Assembly (NCBI RefSeq): GCF_000004825.1
Contig: NW_008805078.1
Span: 710,069-774,068, forward strand
Source of the DNA: Heterostelium album PN500
Taxonomy: Eukaryota > Evosea > Eumycetozoa > Acytosteliales > Acytosteliaceae
Reading direction: 5' to 3'
Length of the DNA: 64,000 bases
Shown piece after piece: positions 45,469-56,155 of this stretch; positions within the stretch are counted from its first letter, which is position 1; each line of letters starts with the position of its first letter. Below the pieces are notes generated by a model. That model did no database searches. It was not told the origin of the DNA and saw only the letters and a program-made list of their open reading frames with translations. The position numbers and the translations under genes were made by a program.

Positions 45469-46673
45469 TTATAGGTTGTAAGGATTCTCTTCTTCCAATT
45501 GTTCAGTCTCGTCATTTTCTTTATCTTTATATTGAATGAACCATTTCAATTCGAAATCATTCATTGTCTGCTCTGTGTTATTGGTATTATTGTTGAATTG
45601 ATCTAATAGATCTTTAATATCATAGTCTATCAATGACTGATAGATTTGTGAAATAGATTCGTGTACTTTGACCAATGGTTGTTGCCAACCCGCCTTAGTG
45701 TCAAGTGATTTCTTTTGAATGATAGAATTCATCAAATGAAACAATGCAATGGTAATACTACGTTTTCCACACAATATTGATTTGATTCCTGTCGTTGTTG
45801 ATGCTGTTGTTATATTATACGATTCCATGTTTGTATTCTTTACTATTGATGAACGATCTACCATCGATCTACCAAGATAACAATGTGCAAGATTGAACCA
45901 CCACTCCCAAACCACTTGATTGTAGGTGATGGCACGATGATACTGTTCTATCGCCTCTTGGAATTGTCCCAATCGATGATAGCACTGTGCGAGTAGATAG
46001 ATGATATTCGAGTCTTTGAAGACGATGGCTGGCGGCTCGAGAGCGGTCGACGGTCGTGGTTGTGTAGCTATCTTCTCATAGCACACCAACTTGTCTATGG
46101 CCTTCTCGTAGTGTGTCAATCGAATCAGACATCGGATTTCCACTTCGAGCACCGACAACAACTGGTGTGCATCGCCAAGATGTCTGACGAATCTCGCCAG
46201 ATCATTGCAATCCTGAATGCATTCTTCATATCGATGTTTATGATAGTAGTAGTCCGAGCGATACAATAGCATTCGCATGATGTTCTTTATATCCTTTCTC
46301 TCATTCTTTGTTTCGTCGTCTTCGTTCTGGTCGTCCTTCATCTTTCTATTCTTTTTCTTTTCCGCTCTTGTTTTATGTTTCATGAAATCGGAAGAATCAT
46401 CTGTATTACTATCATTATCATTATTATTATTATTATTAACTACAACTAGATCATCTAATTTTATTACAGATGGATCACAATTAAGAAACCACTAATAATG
46501 TTATAGATATGATCAAAAATGAGTGAGAAGGTTGAGATATAAAACAAAATACAAAAACATACCAAACTTGAATCAATCTTTGGAGAATAATCAACTATTG
46601 GAATTGGTTTCTTTTGCTTTGGTTGATACAATTCACAAACTAAATCATCTGTATTAAATCCAAATTCCTCCAT
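45469..46673 (-). CDS. TPR protein resembling human C8orf76
   Basis: Exons 46673-46563 and 46491-45469 give 377 residues; human C8orf76 has 380. The N-terminus MEEFGFNTDDLVCELYQPKQ followed by WFLNCD corresponds to 'CAKLCEPQWFYEE' in the human protein. The middle contains tetratricopeptide-like helices (YYYHKHRYEECIQDCNDLAR, LIRLTHYEKAIDKL, LAQCYHRLGQFQEAIEQYHR, WWFNLAHCYLG), and DFELKWFIQYKDK near the C-terminus corresponds to EEFEDKWFRKIKDHF. An Asn/Asp-rich linker and a Lys/Glu-rich charged stretch lie between. The function is unknown; TPRs mediate protein binding. The TPR call is firm; the C8orf76 orthology is pattern-based. Confidence 0.6.
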
Positions 46674-46877
46674 TCCCTCTATTTTAATATAATTTTAATA
46701 TAAATAAATAATAATAGTGGAAAATATCGAATGAATCATTTTTTTTTTTAATTTGTCGACAAAAATTATGTTTTTTTAAATAGATCGCAAATCTGCACCA
46801 CACACATAACTCGTAGCGATTTTTATCACAAAAGAAAGATAGTACCAATTGTGTTAAGATCAATTTTACTCATTTAA

Positions 46878-46895
46878 GGAGATTGTACAATCTCC
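46878..46895. repeat. 18-base perfect palindrome
   Basis: GGAGATTGTACAATCTCC is its own reverse complement. It lies in a spacer and has no spacer loop, so it suits a dimeric protein site more than a hairpin. Confidence 0.85.
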
Positions 46896-47074
46896 AGCAG
46901 GTATTGGAGATTCTCTAGATGGTGTTGCAAAAAGAAATGGTTTTGGTCATTGAAACAATTGTAATTGCTGATTTATTATAGTTTATACTTCAACATCCAT
47001 ATGTTCTATGTACGTTTGAAGTACAGAAGATTGGAAATCTCAACTATACGACAAGCAGTTCTTCGATCTTAGAG

Positions 47075-47293
47075 TCACCAGTTTTTAAGTTTCAATAACT
47101 TTTCAGCTTGTGTATCTTTGGGCATCGGAGACTTCACACAATTTGTATAAACACCTTTGTTTGTTTGTTTGGCTGTTGATCCATCCCCAGAACCATTAGC
47201 AATTAATTGTTTATATATCCCCTCGAAGATATTTAGTTGTTAATCCCTTTTTTTCTTCAGGCTAACCAATTCATTATTCTTTTCATGTTCCAT
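47075..47293 (-). pseudogene. Relic small gene with one internal stop
   Basis: From ATG at 47293 the minus strand reads MEHEKNNELVSLKKKRD, then TAA, then 54 more open codons in the same frame (QLNIFEGIYKQLIANG..., GVYTNCVKSPMPKDTQAEKL..., ending KNW) before TGA at 47075-47077. The composition after the stop is clearly protein-like and much less AT-biased than spacers. I recognise no family. No splice pair removes the stop neatly. It may be a recently broken small gene, or the last exon of a gene whose other exons I did not find. Confidence 0.4.
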
Positions 47294-47552
47294 TATAACT
47301 ATAGGTATGTCATATTAAAAAAAAAACTACAAACCTAAGCATTTTCGTCAATACTGATTAGCCTAACATTTATAATTTAGAAACAGAAATTTCAAGTAAT
47401 GGTATTGGTTTCAAGTTATCTCGCCCTAACTTCCAAAGAGATCACTTATCATATAGAAATATAGAGACTTTGATTAAAACATATTAGATAATTATAATCA
47501 AAATCTTTTCTTTTTGGAACTATCGATAGAATCTGTCAGTCTCCAGATTATG

Positions 47553-47591
47553 TTTGTTTGTGCCAATATATAATATATTGGCACAAACAAA
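47553..47591. repeat. Perfect inverted repeat with 19-base arms
   Basis: The left arm TTTGTTTGTGCCAATATAT (47553-47571), a single A, and the exact reverse complement at 47573-47591 form a near-closed hairpin. It sits about 110 bases upstream of the YbaK-like start codon. Confidence 0.92.
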
Positions 47592-47699
47592 AATTTAATA
47601 ATAAAAAATAAAAAAAAATAAAATTCATTCATTTCTAATTACTTACAATCAATCAATCAAACTCGAGTCTTTGTATACAACCTTGGTTGGTCTTGAAAG

Positions 47700-48551
47700 A
47701 TGGAAGTTGAAGAACAAAGAAAATCAGACCTTTTAGAGAGACAAAATCAAGTCATTACAAATCTGAATGAACTATCGCAGAGATTAAACAATCTGATACC
47801 AAGACAAGAGATAACAGAGATTCAAAAACATGTTGCAGACTATACATCTTCAATTGACTTGAAGTAAATATTTAATTATTCTTTACATTATCATAATGAT
47901 AGATCTATATTGATTGTTTAGTTTTGATTAATTTAATTTTCATTGATTTATATATATTATCTATATAGATTTAAATTACAAAGAGTACCATCACCTTATT
48001 ATACATGGACATTGGAGCAGAGAGCAAACTATTTAGGTGCACCATCGAAGCAATATCTATGTAAGAGTATCATCATGGAGAATACCGAGTGTGTCAATCA
48101 AGACATGTCCGATCCATTCAACAGTCGATACTATCTGGTGATCATACAGTATACCACCAAGATTCAGAATCAAAAGGTTCTGAAATTCGTAAAGTCATTG
48201 CAATCACAATCATCGTCATCGACAGCAGTCTCTGGTGCCAACTACCGATTCACATTGGCACAGTCAGAGGCATCACATGCAATGACTGGCTTCGAATACA
48301 ACGCAGTCTGTCCGATTGCAACCAAAGTAAACATACCCATTGTCATATCGAAATCAATCTTTTCCTTACCAAATCCAACTGTTTGGCTGGGCGGTGGTGA
48401 AACCGATCTCAAACTTGTTGTAGACATCAACGAATTCAAAGAAAAAGTAGAAAACAATGCTAAAAATCATGTATTCATTGCAGATGTGGTTTATGATCAA
48501 CAATCGACAACAACATCAAATAATAATAACAACAATGATGGAGAAGAATAA
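47700..48551 (+). CDS. YbaK/ProRS-type editing-domain protein
   Basis: Exons 47700-47863 and 47969-48551 give 248 residues. The N-terminal 55 residues form a predicted coiled coil (RQNQVITNLNELSQRLNNLI). The rest matches the YbaK/aminoacyl-tRNA deacylase fold: CKSIIMENTECV, YYLVIIQYTTKI, FTLAQSEASHAMTGFEYNAV, CPIATKVNIPIVISKSI and VWLGGGETDLKLVVDINEF. In bacterial YbaK and ProX a Lys in the 'K' strand and GxGxP-like loops clear mischarged Cys or Ala from tRNA(Pro). Here the free-standing form is found without a synthetase. The C-terminus ends in a Thr/Asn run and acidic residues. The role, presumably trans-editing of mischarged tRNA, is inferred from the family. Confidence 0.75.
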
Positions 48552-48642
48552 ATAAATAAAGAAATAGATAGATATAGTTAGATATATATATATATATATA
48601 ATTATTATTCATTTTCATTTATTTATTTTCTTGAATCATTAA

Positions 48643-50762
48643 TTAAAGTAAACCAAATTCAAATGATAAAATATGATGAGATTGACAAAGTCCACCTGTG
48701 GATGCAGTCATTCCTATCCACGCTTCACCATTTGGTAGGTCTAAGAGCGTATCTAAATCCACTGAGACATCGGTTAGGATATTGAATGAGTCGTACCAAA
48801 CTGACATGGTTTTGCTGTTGGCGTTGTAGGTGATCGCTGCATGGTGAATACGACCGTCGTTGATTGGCACATTGTCCACTGGCATTGCGTGAGCCAACGA
48901 GTGTTGATGATGACTACTGTTCTTTCGCTCGCCATTGCAGTGGATAGAGATGTGATTGCCATTGGGATCGGCACAACTATCGACCGAGGAATATGAGTCG
49001 AATTCCACTGCCAACGAGTTTTCAATGCCATCGTAACCCAGCCCACTGCCACGCTTTCCAATGACGTCGGCACTATGATTGTGTAATACAAATGCCATAC
49101 CGTCGGCACCACCCATTTCATTGATAAATTTGATTCTCACTACAAATCCATCGGTCACCTTTAGTTTATCTTTTACCCAGAATGCACCGACTTGGTCATT
49201 CTGTCTCGGTGTCAACTCGATTCTATCTGACAAAATCTTACAATTTCCAATCAAGTTCAATTTGGAACGAGTAAGTAATTCATAATTATACAAAACAGTA
49301 CTAATAGTTGGTGGAGATGCTTAATTAATTGATCATCAAAAGAAAGTTTAATTAGTAATGATTTTCTTCAAGTTACACTCCGAGTATATTACCTCTTTCA
49401 ACTGATTTCTGTACATGTAAACGTTTAGATGAGTTGGTTAATCCTAAACCTGTTTCACCTCTTTGTGATTTCCAATCATCTGAACCAGATTGTCTTGGTA
49501 GAAGATCGTTACTAACCGATCTGTTCTGACTGTTTTCCAACTCTTTCTTCTCTGCTTGTTCTCTCTTTATCAAATGTTCTTTTCTCTCTGGTGCATATGC
49601 AGCTCTCATTCTCTGATTCAACTGTTCCAAATAGATTCTCAACCAATCTTCTTCAACCATTCCTCTTCTCTGTAGCATTTGATTTATCTGTGTTGTATAT
49701 CTTCTTGAAACATCGAATATTCCATCAACTAAAAATGATTGATAATAAACCAATTATTAATAAACTATCTAGTTGAAAACTGATTAATCAATATCAATAT
49801 CAATATCAATGCCAATGCTTACCTTCGAATGCAAATACATAAGTTAATTTCTTTCCCCATCCAGATTCATAGGTGAGTGGTTTATCATAGGCAGGTTCAC
49901 AACTGTCGCAGTGGATCCATCGATTTTCAGAGTCACTCCAAATCTCTGTCCAAACGTGATCGGTCATATCGAGAATATATCGGGCTCTGTAGCCAAGTGC
50001 ACGACAAAATAGTGTAAATGTATTGGCCCATTCTCCACAACGTCCACGCTTGGTCTCCAGAAGTTTTCCGGGGTCGTTGTATCGTGGAAATCGCGAGATG
50101 TGCTGTGACTGACAACGATACAACTCTGTGCGTCCCGCTTTGTAGTAGCTCTCGTCGGCGCTTGGCTGTGTTGCACCGACACCCACCGTTTTGTCGGCAC
50201 AGTAGTCGCAAGGCGGTGCGTCGACCCACTTGAAAAAGCTCGATTTGAACCAGTTGAGCAGCTCGCGCATCTGCTCTTCGCCACGCTCCAGCTTGTCGCC
50301 CTTGCGATTGAAGCGGATAGAGTGTGGCAGCAGATCGAGTGCCTTTCGCTGTAGTGCCGGCTGCTCGTAGTTCAACACCGACTTGTAGTTGGACTCGAAG
50401 ATCGAACGAATCTGATCGTACTCCTTCGAGCTCCAACGAGAGAGGAAACTCCTCACCACAGTAGTGAGTCGTGCGATCAACGCTGTCTTGGCACCCGGTG
50501 CAATTTGATCGATATCGATACGTGGTTGAAAAAGACATTCATGCTGTTGTTGACCTCCAAACTGGCCAGTACACTGACAATGAAATTGAGTTTCTCTAAG
50601 CAACTGTTGAGTTGCACCCGGTTCAAAACAAGTGGTTGAACATGCATAACAAACCAGATTACCAGTGTGATTCTCTCTGAATGCCGGTTGCAACACATTG
50701 TCTTTGTGCAAGTAGATTCTCGAGCATTCTTCCATCCAAACGTTAGAGTTTGGTGTTGACAT
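48643..50762 (-). CDS. Peptide:N-glycanase with C-terminal L-type lectin domain
   Basis: Exons 50762-49823, 49728-49393 and 49319-48643 give 650 residues. The N-terminus (about 15-75) is a Cys-rich UBR-box-like finger (VCYACSTTCFEPGATQQLL, FHCQCTGQFGG). The transglutaminase-like core follows, with CxxC zinc motifs around PPCDYCADKT and the catalytic triad Cys242 (GRCGEWANTFTLFC), His269 (TDHVWTEIW) and Asp286 (WIHCDSCE). After a helical, charged linker the last 220 residues are a legume/L-type lectin fold (GADGMAFVLHNHSADVIG, NSLAVEFDSYSSVDS, NDGRIHHAAITY). The enzyme removes N-glycans from misfolded glycoproteins exported from the ER. I recall that D. discoideum PNGase also carries a legume-lectin-like domain. 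The usual animal PUB domain is absent. Confidence 0.92.
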
Positions 50763-51494
50763 TATTAATATTAATCAATATTATTAATTATATGAATATT
50801 TAATTATTATTTTGATAAAAATAAAAATTAATAAATTAATATTTTAATTTTAATTAAAATTGACAATTATTTAAAATATTAATTAATCATTTTGTAAATG
50901 AAAGTTCAAAAAACCATCTTTGCAAATGGTTTTTTTTGATCATCAAAATCAAACAAAAAAATAAAAAAAAGAAAAAAAAACTAAAATAAAAGTATAATTT
51001 ATATAATCTCTTTTGATACCATTAAAAGAAGAAGATGTCATTTTGATTGATTCAATGAAAAAAAATAAAAAGAATAAAAATGTCATAGAATGAAATTTGG
51101 GATAATGAATAATTCATGATTTGCATTCAAATGAATTTAAAACAAACAAAATAATGAATAAAAAAAATTTCACATTTATTTTTATTTTTATTTATTTTTG
51201 ATTTTGCTTGAGACATTTATATATATATATATATAAACAAACAGATAACATTAGATTCAGCTTTAAATATAAACACAATTAATCAATCAAATTAAATTAA
51301 ATTTAATAAATCAACAACATTAGTATAGCTAGCAATTTAAGAAAAGGAAAGAAAATAGAATAAATAAAAAAAAGAAATATAATATTTGGAACAACAAACA
51401 TTGCAACGTTGCATTAAAGAAAACAACAACAACAACAACAAACAAACAATAAACAAACAATAAACATATATAAATTAAAATAATATAATTAAAA
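50763..51494. other. Divergent spacer, PNGase / ARL5
   Basis: 730 bases, strongly AT-rich, with a TATATA tract at 51220-51234 and CAA repeats at 51426-51442. These last probably lie in the ARL5 5' untranslated region. No other feature recognised. Confidence 0.55.
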
Positions 51495-52220
51495 ATGGGA
51501 TCATCATTATCAGTGTTTGCCAGAATATGGAATAAAATGTTTAATAATGCAGAGTATAAAGTGATTATCGTTGGTTTGAATGCAGCAGGTAAAACAACAA
51601 CACTTTACAAGTTGTTACTCGACGAGGTAGTCTCTACAACACCAACCGTAGGAAGTAATCTCGAAGAGTTTGTATATAGAAATATTAGGTTGCTTATGTG
51701 GGATCTTGGTGGGCAGGATCTACTCAGATCCACTTGGAATCAATACTACATTAACACACAGGCTGTAATATTAGTAATAGATAGTACTGATAGAACGAGA
51801 GTTCCACTCATCAAAGAAGAGCTTTTCAAGATGCTCGCTCACGAAGTATGTCTTCTAAAAACAACAACAATCTTAATCAACAACATTGAAACATTCATTT
51901 AACACACCATTCATTTTCATACATTATAGAATCTAAAGAAATCAATTATACTTTTGTTTGCAAATAAACAAGATCTAAAAGGTGCAATGTCAGCTGCGGA
52001 GCTAACAAACCTATTATCACTCCATACCATCAAAGATCACCCATGGCATATTCAAGTAAGTTACTTATGTTTGTTTTATAACATTTGATTGATCAATGTC
52101 GTTTTTTATTATTATTTGATTGCTAATCACGATATTTCATTATAGGCATGCTGTGCATTGACAGGTGAAGGTTTAGAACAAGGAATGGATTGGCTAGTTT
52201 CAAATATTAACAAAGGATAA
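51495..52220 (+). CDS. arl5: ARL5-type small GTPase
   Basis: Exons 51495-51845, 51930-52055 and 52146-52220 give 183 residues. Gly2 follows Met (MGSSLSVF), suiting N-myristoylation. G1 is GLNAAGKT (27-34), G3 is DLGGQ (71-75) and G4 is NKQD (129-132). The ARL5-specific stretches [31 protein letters not shown]-like [13 protein letters not shown], and [19 protein letters not shown] are nearly identical to human ARL5A/B. ARL5 recruits the GARP tether at the trans-Golgi for endosome-to-Golgi traffic. Two features stand out: the usual Asp of GLDNAGKT is Asn here (GLNAAGKT), and the N-terminus is three residues longer than in animals. Confidence 0.95.
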
Positions 52221-52719
52221 TTTATTTATTAGAATTTATTGAAAAATAAATAAACGAAACTAAATCAAGAATATTTATACTTTACCAATTGGAGAGAATT
52301 TTGATTGAATTTGGTGGATATCAATAGCAATCTTGGGTTACTTAATAGTTAGTGGAAGTTCTTTTTGGAATTTTGATTATGTTGTTTTGATTGTTGTTGC
52401 TGTTGGTTTTGGAGTAATTTTATTAGAGTTGTTGAAGCTAGCTAAATACTACGATTTCAGAGCTAAGTTTCAGATTGTGTCTCAACAATACTTTGATTTT
52501 AGCTTTATTTGTTTGAGTAATATTTTTTGAGAACTTCCATTTTCATATAAGATTGAATTATGCTTTGCCCTGGTTTCATTATTTAAAATACATATTTTTG
52601 TAAGTTTGAAATTAGGAAGATATACCATATCTTATAATTAAATGTGTTTTTTTTTTTTTGTAACAAACTTTTTATTTTATTTTATTAAATTTGGGATTGT
52701 AATATTATTATTTATTGAT
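52221..52719. other. Convergent 3' spacer
   Basis: 500 bases between ARL5 and the P5B ATPase. AATAAA words just after the ARL5 stop are probable polyadenylation signals. A 65-codon hydrophobic open frame at 52333-52530 has no family resemblance and is probably chance. Confidence 0.5.
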
Positions 52720-55700
52720 TTATATATTATCTTCGGCGAATTGAATACTCTTGATTAGATGCTCACGTGCTCTGGCTTGTTTGTTCTTTTTATTCTTTGC
52801 ACTGGTTTGTTGCTTAATGAAAATAATGAGATACTCCAAACCAATAGATAGAACAATGTTGATGGCCAATAGAATCAACAACTTGTACACCCAATTCATC
52901 CAACCTGCTGGTAGATCATGCTCCAACTGGAAGAATTTGTATAATGGTTTGTTTGGAATGACCAACAACAATGTTGTAGTGACAACATTCAAGAGGAACC
53001 AACCAAAGAGTAATTCTATTAAAACAGGTGGTAAAAGTAAAGTTAATCATCTGATGCATTGAATAAAACTTAAATCATCTGATTCCTGGTGATTAAAACT
53101 TACTATTTGTGTACATTAACTTTAGGAATGGCTTTCCGAATGAATAGATAAAGCACATAATTAAATATTGGAAGTTACCATAGAGGAATAAACTGGTTAC
53201 AACGTAGCTGATAATACCATCATCAGAGCTGGGTGTATACCATTTCTCCTTTTGAACGAAAACGAAGATGATTGATTGGAATCCTGCTGTCAGCGCAACA
53301 TGTACAAATAGCGATCCAATGACTGCCGGTGAAATCAATCTACTCGATGGTCTCTTTACAGATAACTTACTACATGGTTCAGTACGACCCACTAAACATT
53401 GATTGCAATCAATTTTGATTAGTAAAACAAAGATTGTTGGAAAATGAATAGCTAGCTACTTACTGAAAATTACAAGTGGGAAAATCATCCACAAATCTTG
53501 GTAGAGATATTGATAGTTTCCGAGAACATCCGATTTGAGATACAATAGAATGACAGTGGTAAATTGAATAAGCGAGTACATTCCGATGAATTGGAAGAGT
53601 TTGAATGATACGGCAAGTGAGGCACGACCTTCACGAATCAACTTGTGGGTACAGGAGACGTCGGTGACGGTCGAGGTGAATGGAGCGGCAATCGATGCCT
53701 CTGCCAACGACAGTGAAATTCCAACATGAGCAGCCTTCAAAGCACCGCAATCGTTGGCACCGTCTCCACACATACCTACGTAGAGATTGGCTGCGATGAG
53801 ATCTTCGACCAAGTTTTGCTTTTGGTCTGGAGTCATACGAGCAAAGACGTGTCCTTTCTGGAGGAGACGAGTGAATGTGATGTTGGGACCGATCTTTACC
53901 TTGTCGTCGTAGAGAATCTTCCAGGCGTCACCAGTGACGGCCAGTACGAAATCTTCGTTGTCGCTGCCTTCGATTGTGAGTGAGACCGGGTCGAGCTTGT
54001 AGGGCATTGCGCTTGGATTGGAGCTGCAGTCACGCCAGCTGATAACACCGTTGCTTACCTCTGACATAAAGATGATACGATCGTCGAGAATCAAACCGCA
54101 TTCGCTTGCTACCGACACACCGGTGAGCACGTTGTCACCGGTAACCATAATCAAACGGATGTTTGCCTTTTTCAATACTTGGAGAGCTGGTGGAGTCTGT
54201 GGCTTGATCTTGTTCTCCATGATGATGAATCCAAGGAAGTGAAGATCGCATTCAACTTCGTCTCTGATCTCGTCTTTGGTACGATCGTTTGGCATCTGGT
54301 AGTCTTTGTAACCGGCAGCCAAAACTCTGTAACCTTTCTTGGTGTATTGGTCGAGCACTGAATCATAGTCGGATGGAAGCGACGACGCGACAGAGAGTGC
54401 CTTGATTTTCTCTGGCGAACCCTTGACAATTGCCAAATCCTTACCTTGTAGACCGTGACCTCTGATAATAACACTCATACGTTGAAGAGCCGATTGGAAC
54501 TCAAACTTTTCGACCAATCCAATCTCCAAACACTGTTCGATCTCGTTTGTTGGAATGGGGAAGTGTTTTGTCTCTGAGAATGTCTCACGCTTCACATCCA
54601 GACGAATGGCTGCTTTGTAGTGAGGATGGTTGTCGTCGAGATGTGCTTTGGTCGACTCGAAAATCTTCTCTTCCAGTGGGTCACCCGATACCTTGTCCTC
54701 GATGTAGGCGAGCGTGTGACAGGTTGCCAGTGTGAGGAAGAGCGGACCAGTCATACGACCGATATCCTTTACCATTTCACCAAAGTTCTGCGAGTAACTT
54801 GGCAGAACACCCATCAAATCGAGACCGTCTTCAGTAAGAGTTCCGGTCTTGTCGAAACAGAACACTTCGATCTTTCCACCCATGCTGACACGTGGTGGTG
54901 AGATACAAAAGATCGACTGCGCCTTGAGACGAAGAATCGAGAAACCTTGTCCGACCGACTGAGCCATTGGCAGTGCTGGAGGCACTACAATGGTAATCAA
55001 ATCGAGTGAACGTACAATGACTTCGTTCACTTCGGTTCCATTCTTGATCATACGCCACACGGAAATACTGAATCCGACCAACGCAATACTGCAGAGAACC
55101 AGCAAGAATTTGATCGATTGTTGGAAGAACTTGAAGTTGGTTTCCTTTGGATACAACATACTGAGAACGAGCTCACCCTTGGTGGTTGTCCAACCGGTAC
55201 GAGTTACCATAGCCAAGATACGCTCACCCGGAAGACACTGTGTCTTGACGACTTTGGTTCCACCAGAGATGGCGCAACGCTTGTTGATCTCGCCATTCAC
55301 AGAGAGATTGTCACCGGCACACTCTGTCAGTGGATACTTTGTCACTGGAATCGACTCTCCCGTTAACATACTCTCATTCAATACAATGGTACCGTTGAGC
55401 AGTGTGAAATCACACGGCAAGATCAGCGAGTTTTGCAACTCGACAATGTCGCCCGGCACCAACCTGCTCGAGTTGACCAACTCTGTCGAACCGCCACGCA
55501 ACACATTCACGTTGCAAGTGTAACGTGCAATCTCATTGAGTTGCTTCAGATTCTTACGGGTTTCGTGCAATGTGATACCAGCGGAAACAGTAGCGATGAA
55601 GAGAATGGCACCGGCATACACATAGTAGACCTCAGTACACCACAAGATGATAGAGTAGATCTGGAAGATAAAGAATGGATGCAGTACTTCATCCAACAAC

Positions 55701-56155
55701 AAACGAGGAATCGACTTTAGTGGGACATCGATGACGTTCGGTCCAAAGTAGTCTTCGTTGCGGTTGTAGTGCTCGTTGGCGAGACCGGACTTCATGAAAT
55801 CCTGGAGCTCCGCACGAGTGTAGTCCTGCTTGAAGACGACACGCTCATAGATTCCAGAGTCATCGTTGTAAAAGAAACGAACAAACTTGAAAGTGATCAT
55901 TCGCTGTGTCTTTTCGCCCGGGATGATCAGACCTTTCGCACCGATCACCACAGGACGCACCTTGCAGAGTGTGACAGTCTTGTCCTTCTCCTTGACGTAG
56001 ACGTAATCGGCAACATCTAGCTTCGACTCTCTGAATTTCAATTTATAATAGTATCGCGGGAACCAATGAAAGAATACCAAAATCGATCCCAATGAAAAAC
56101 AAACACAAAGATAGTAGAATATAGTTGATACCACTGTTCTCTTGTATCCTCTCAT
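52720..56155 (-). CDS. P5B-type transport ATPase (ATP13A2-like)
   Basis: Exons 56155-53464, 53391-53104 and 53015-52720 give 1091 residues. Hallmarks in order: TGES in the actuator domain (265-268); PPALPM in membrane helix 4 (392-397), where PPALP marks the P5B branch and PPELP would mark P5A; phosphorylation site DKTGT (435-439); MVTGDNVLTGVSVASECG; and GDGANDCGALKAAHVGISL. The N-terminal hydrophobic hook before KVRPVVIGAKG and about ten membrane spans fit the class. P5B pumps in animals export polyamines from late endosomes and lysosomes. I recall that a D. discoideum phagosomal P-type ATPase, Kil2, needed for killing Klebsiella, is related. Which paralogue this is cannot be decided here. 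Confidence 0.93.

Larger units (their letters stand above)
46674..47699. other. 1.0 kb spacer with palindromes and a gene relic
   Basis: Unlike most spacers, 46800-47550 is only moderately AT-rich. It holds an 18-base perfect palindrome at 46878-46895, a relic open frame at 47075-47293 (-), and a 19-base-arm inverted repeat at 47553-47591, each listed separately. The promoter of the YbaK-like gene must lie in the last 100 bases. Confidence 0.6.

Noticed and set aside
52333-52530. 65-codon hydrophobic open frame
   Set aside because: It is Val/Leu/Phe-rich by chance in T-rich DNA. There is no conserved motif, and it lies in a convergent 3' spacer.
54990-55523. 177-codon plus-strand frame opposite the P5B ATPase
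   Set aside because: It is the antisense shadow of a conserved coding region.
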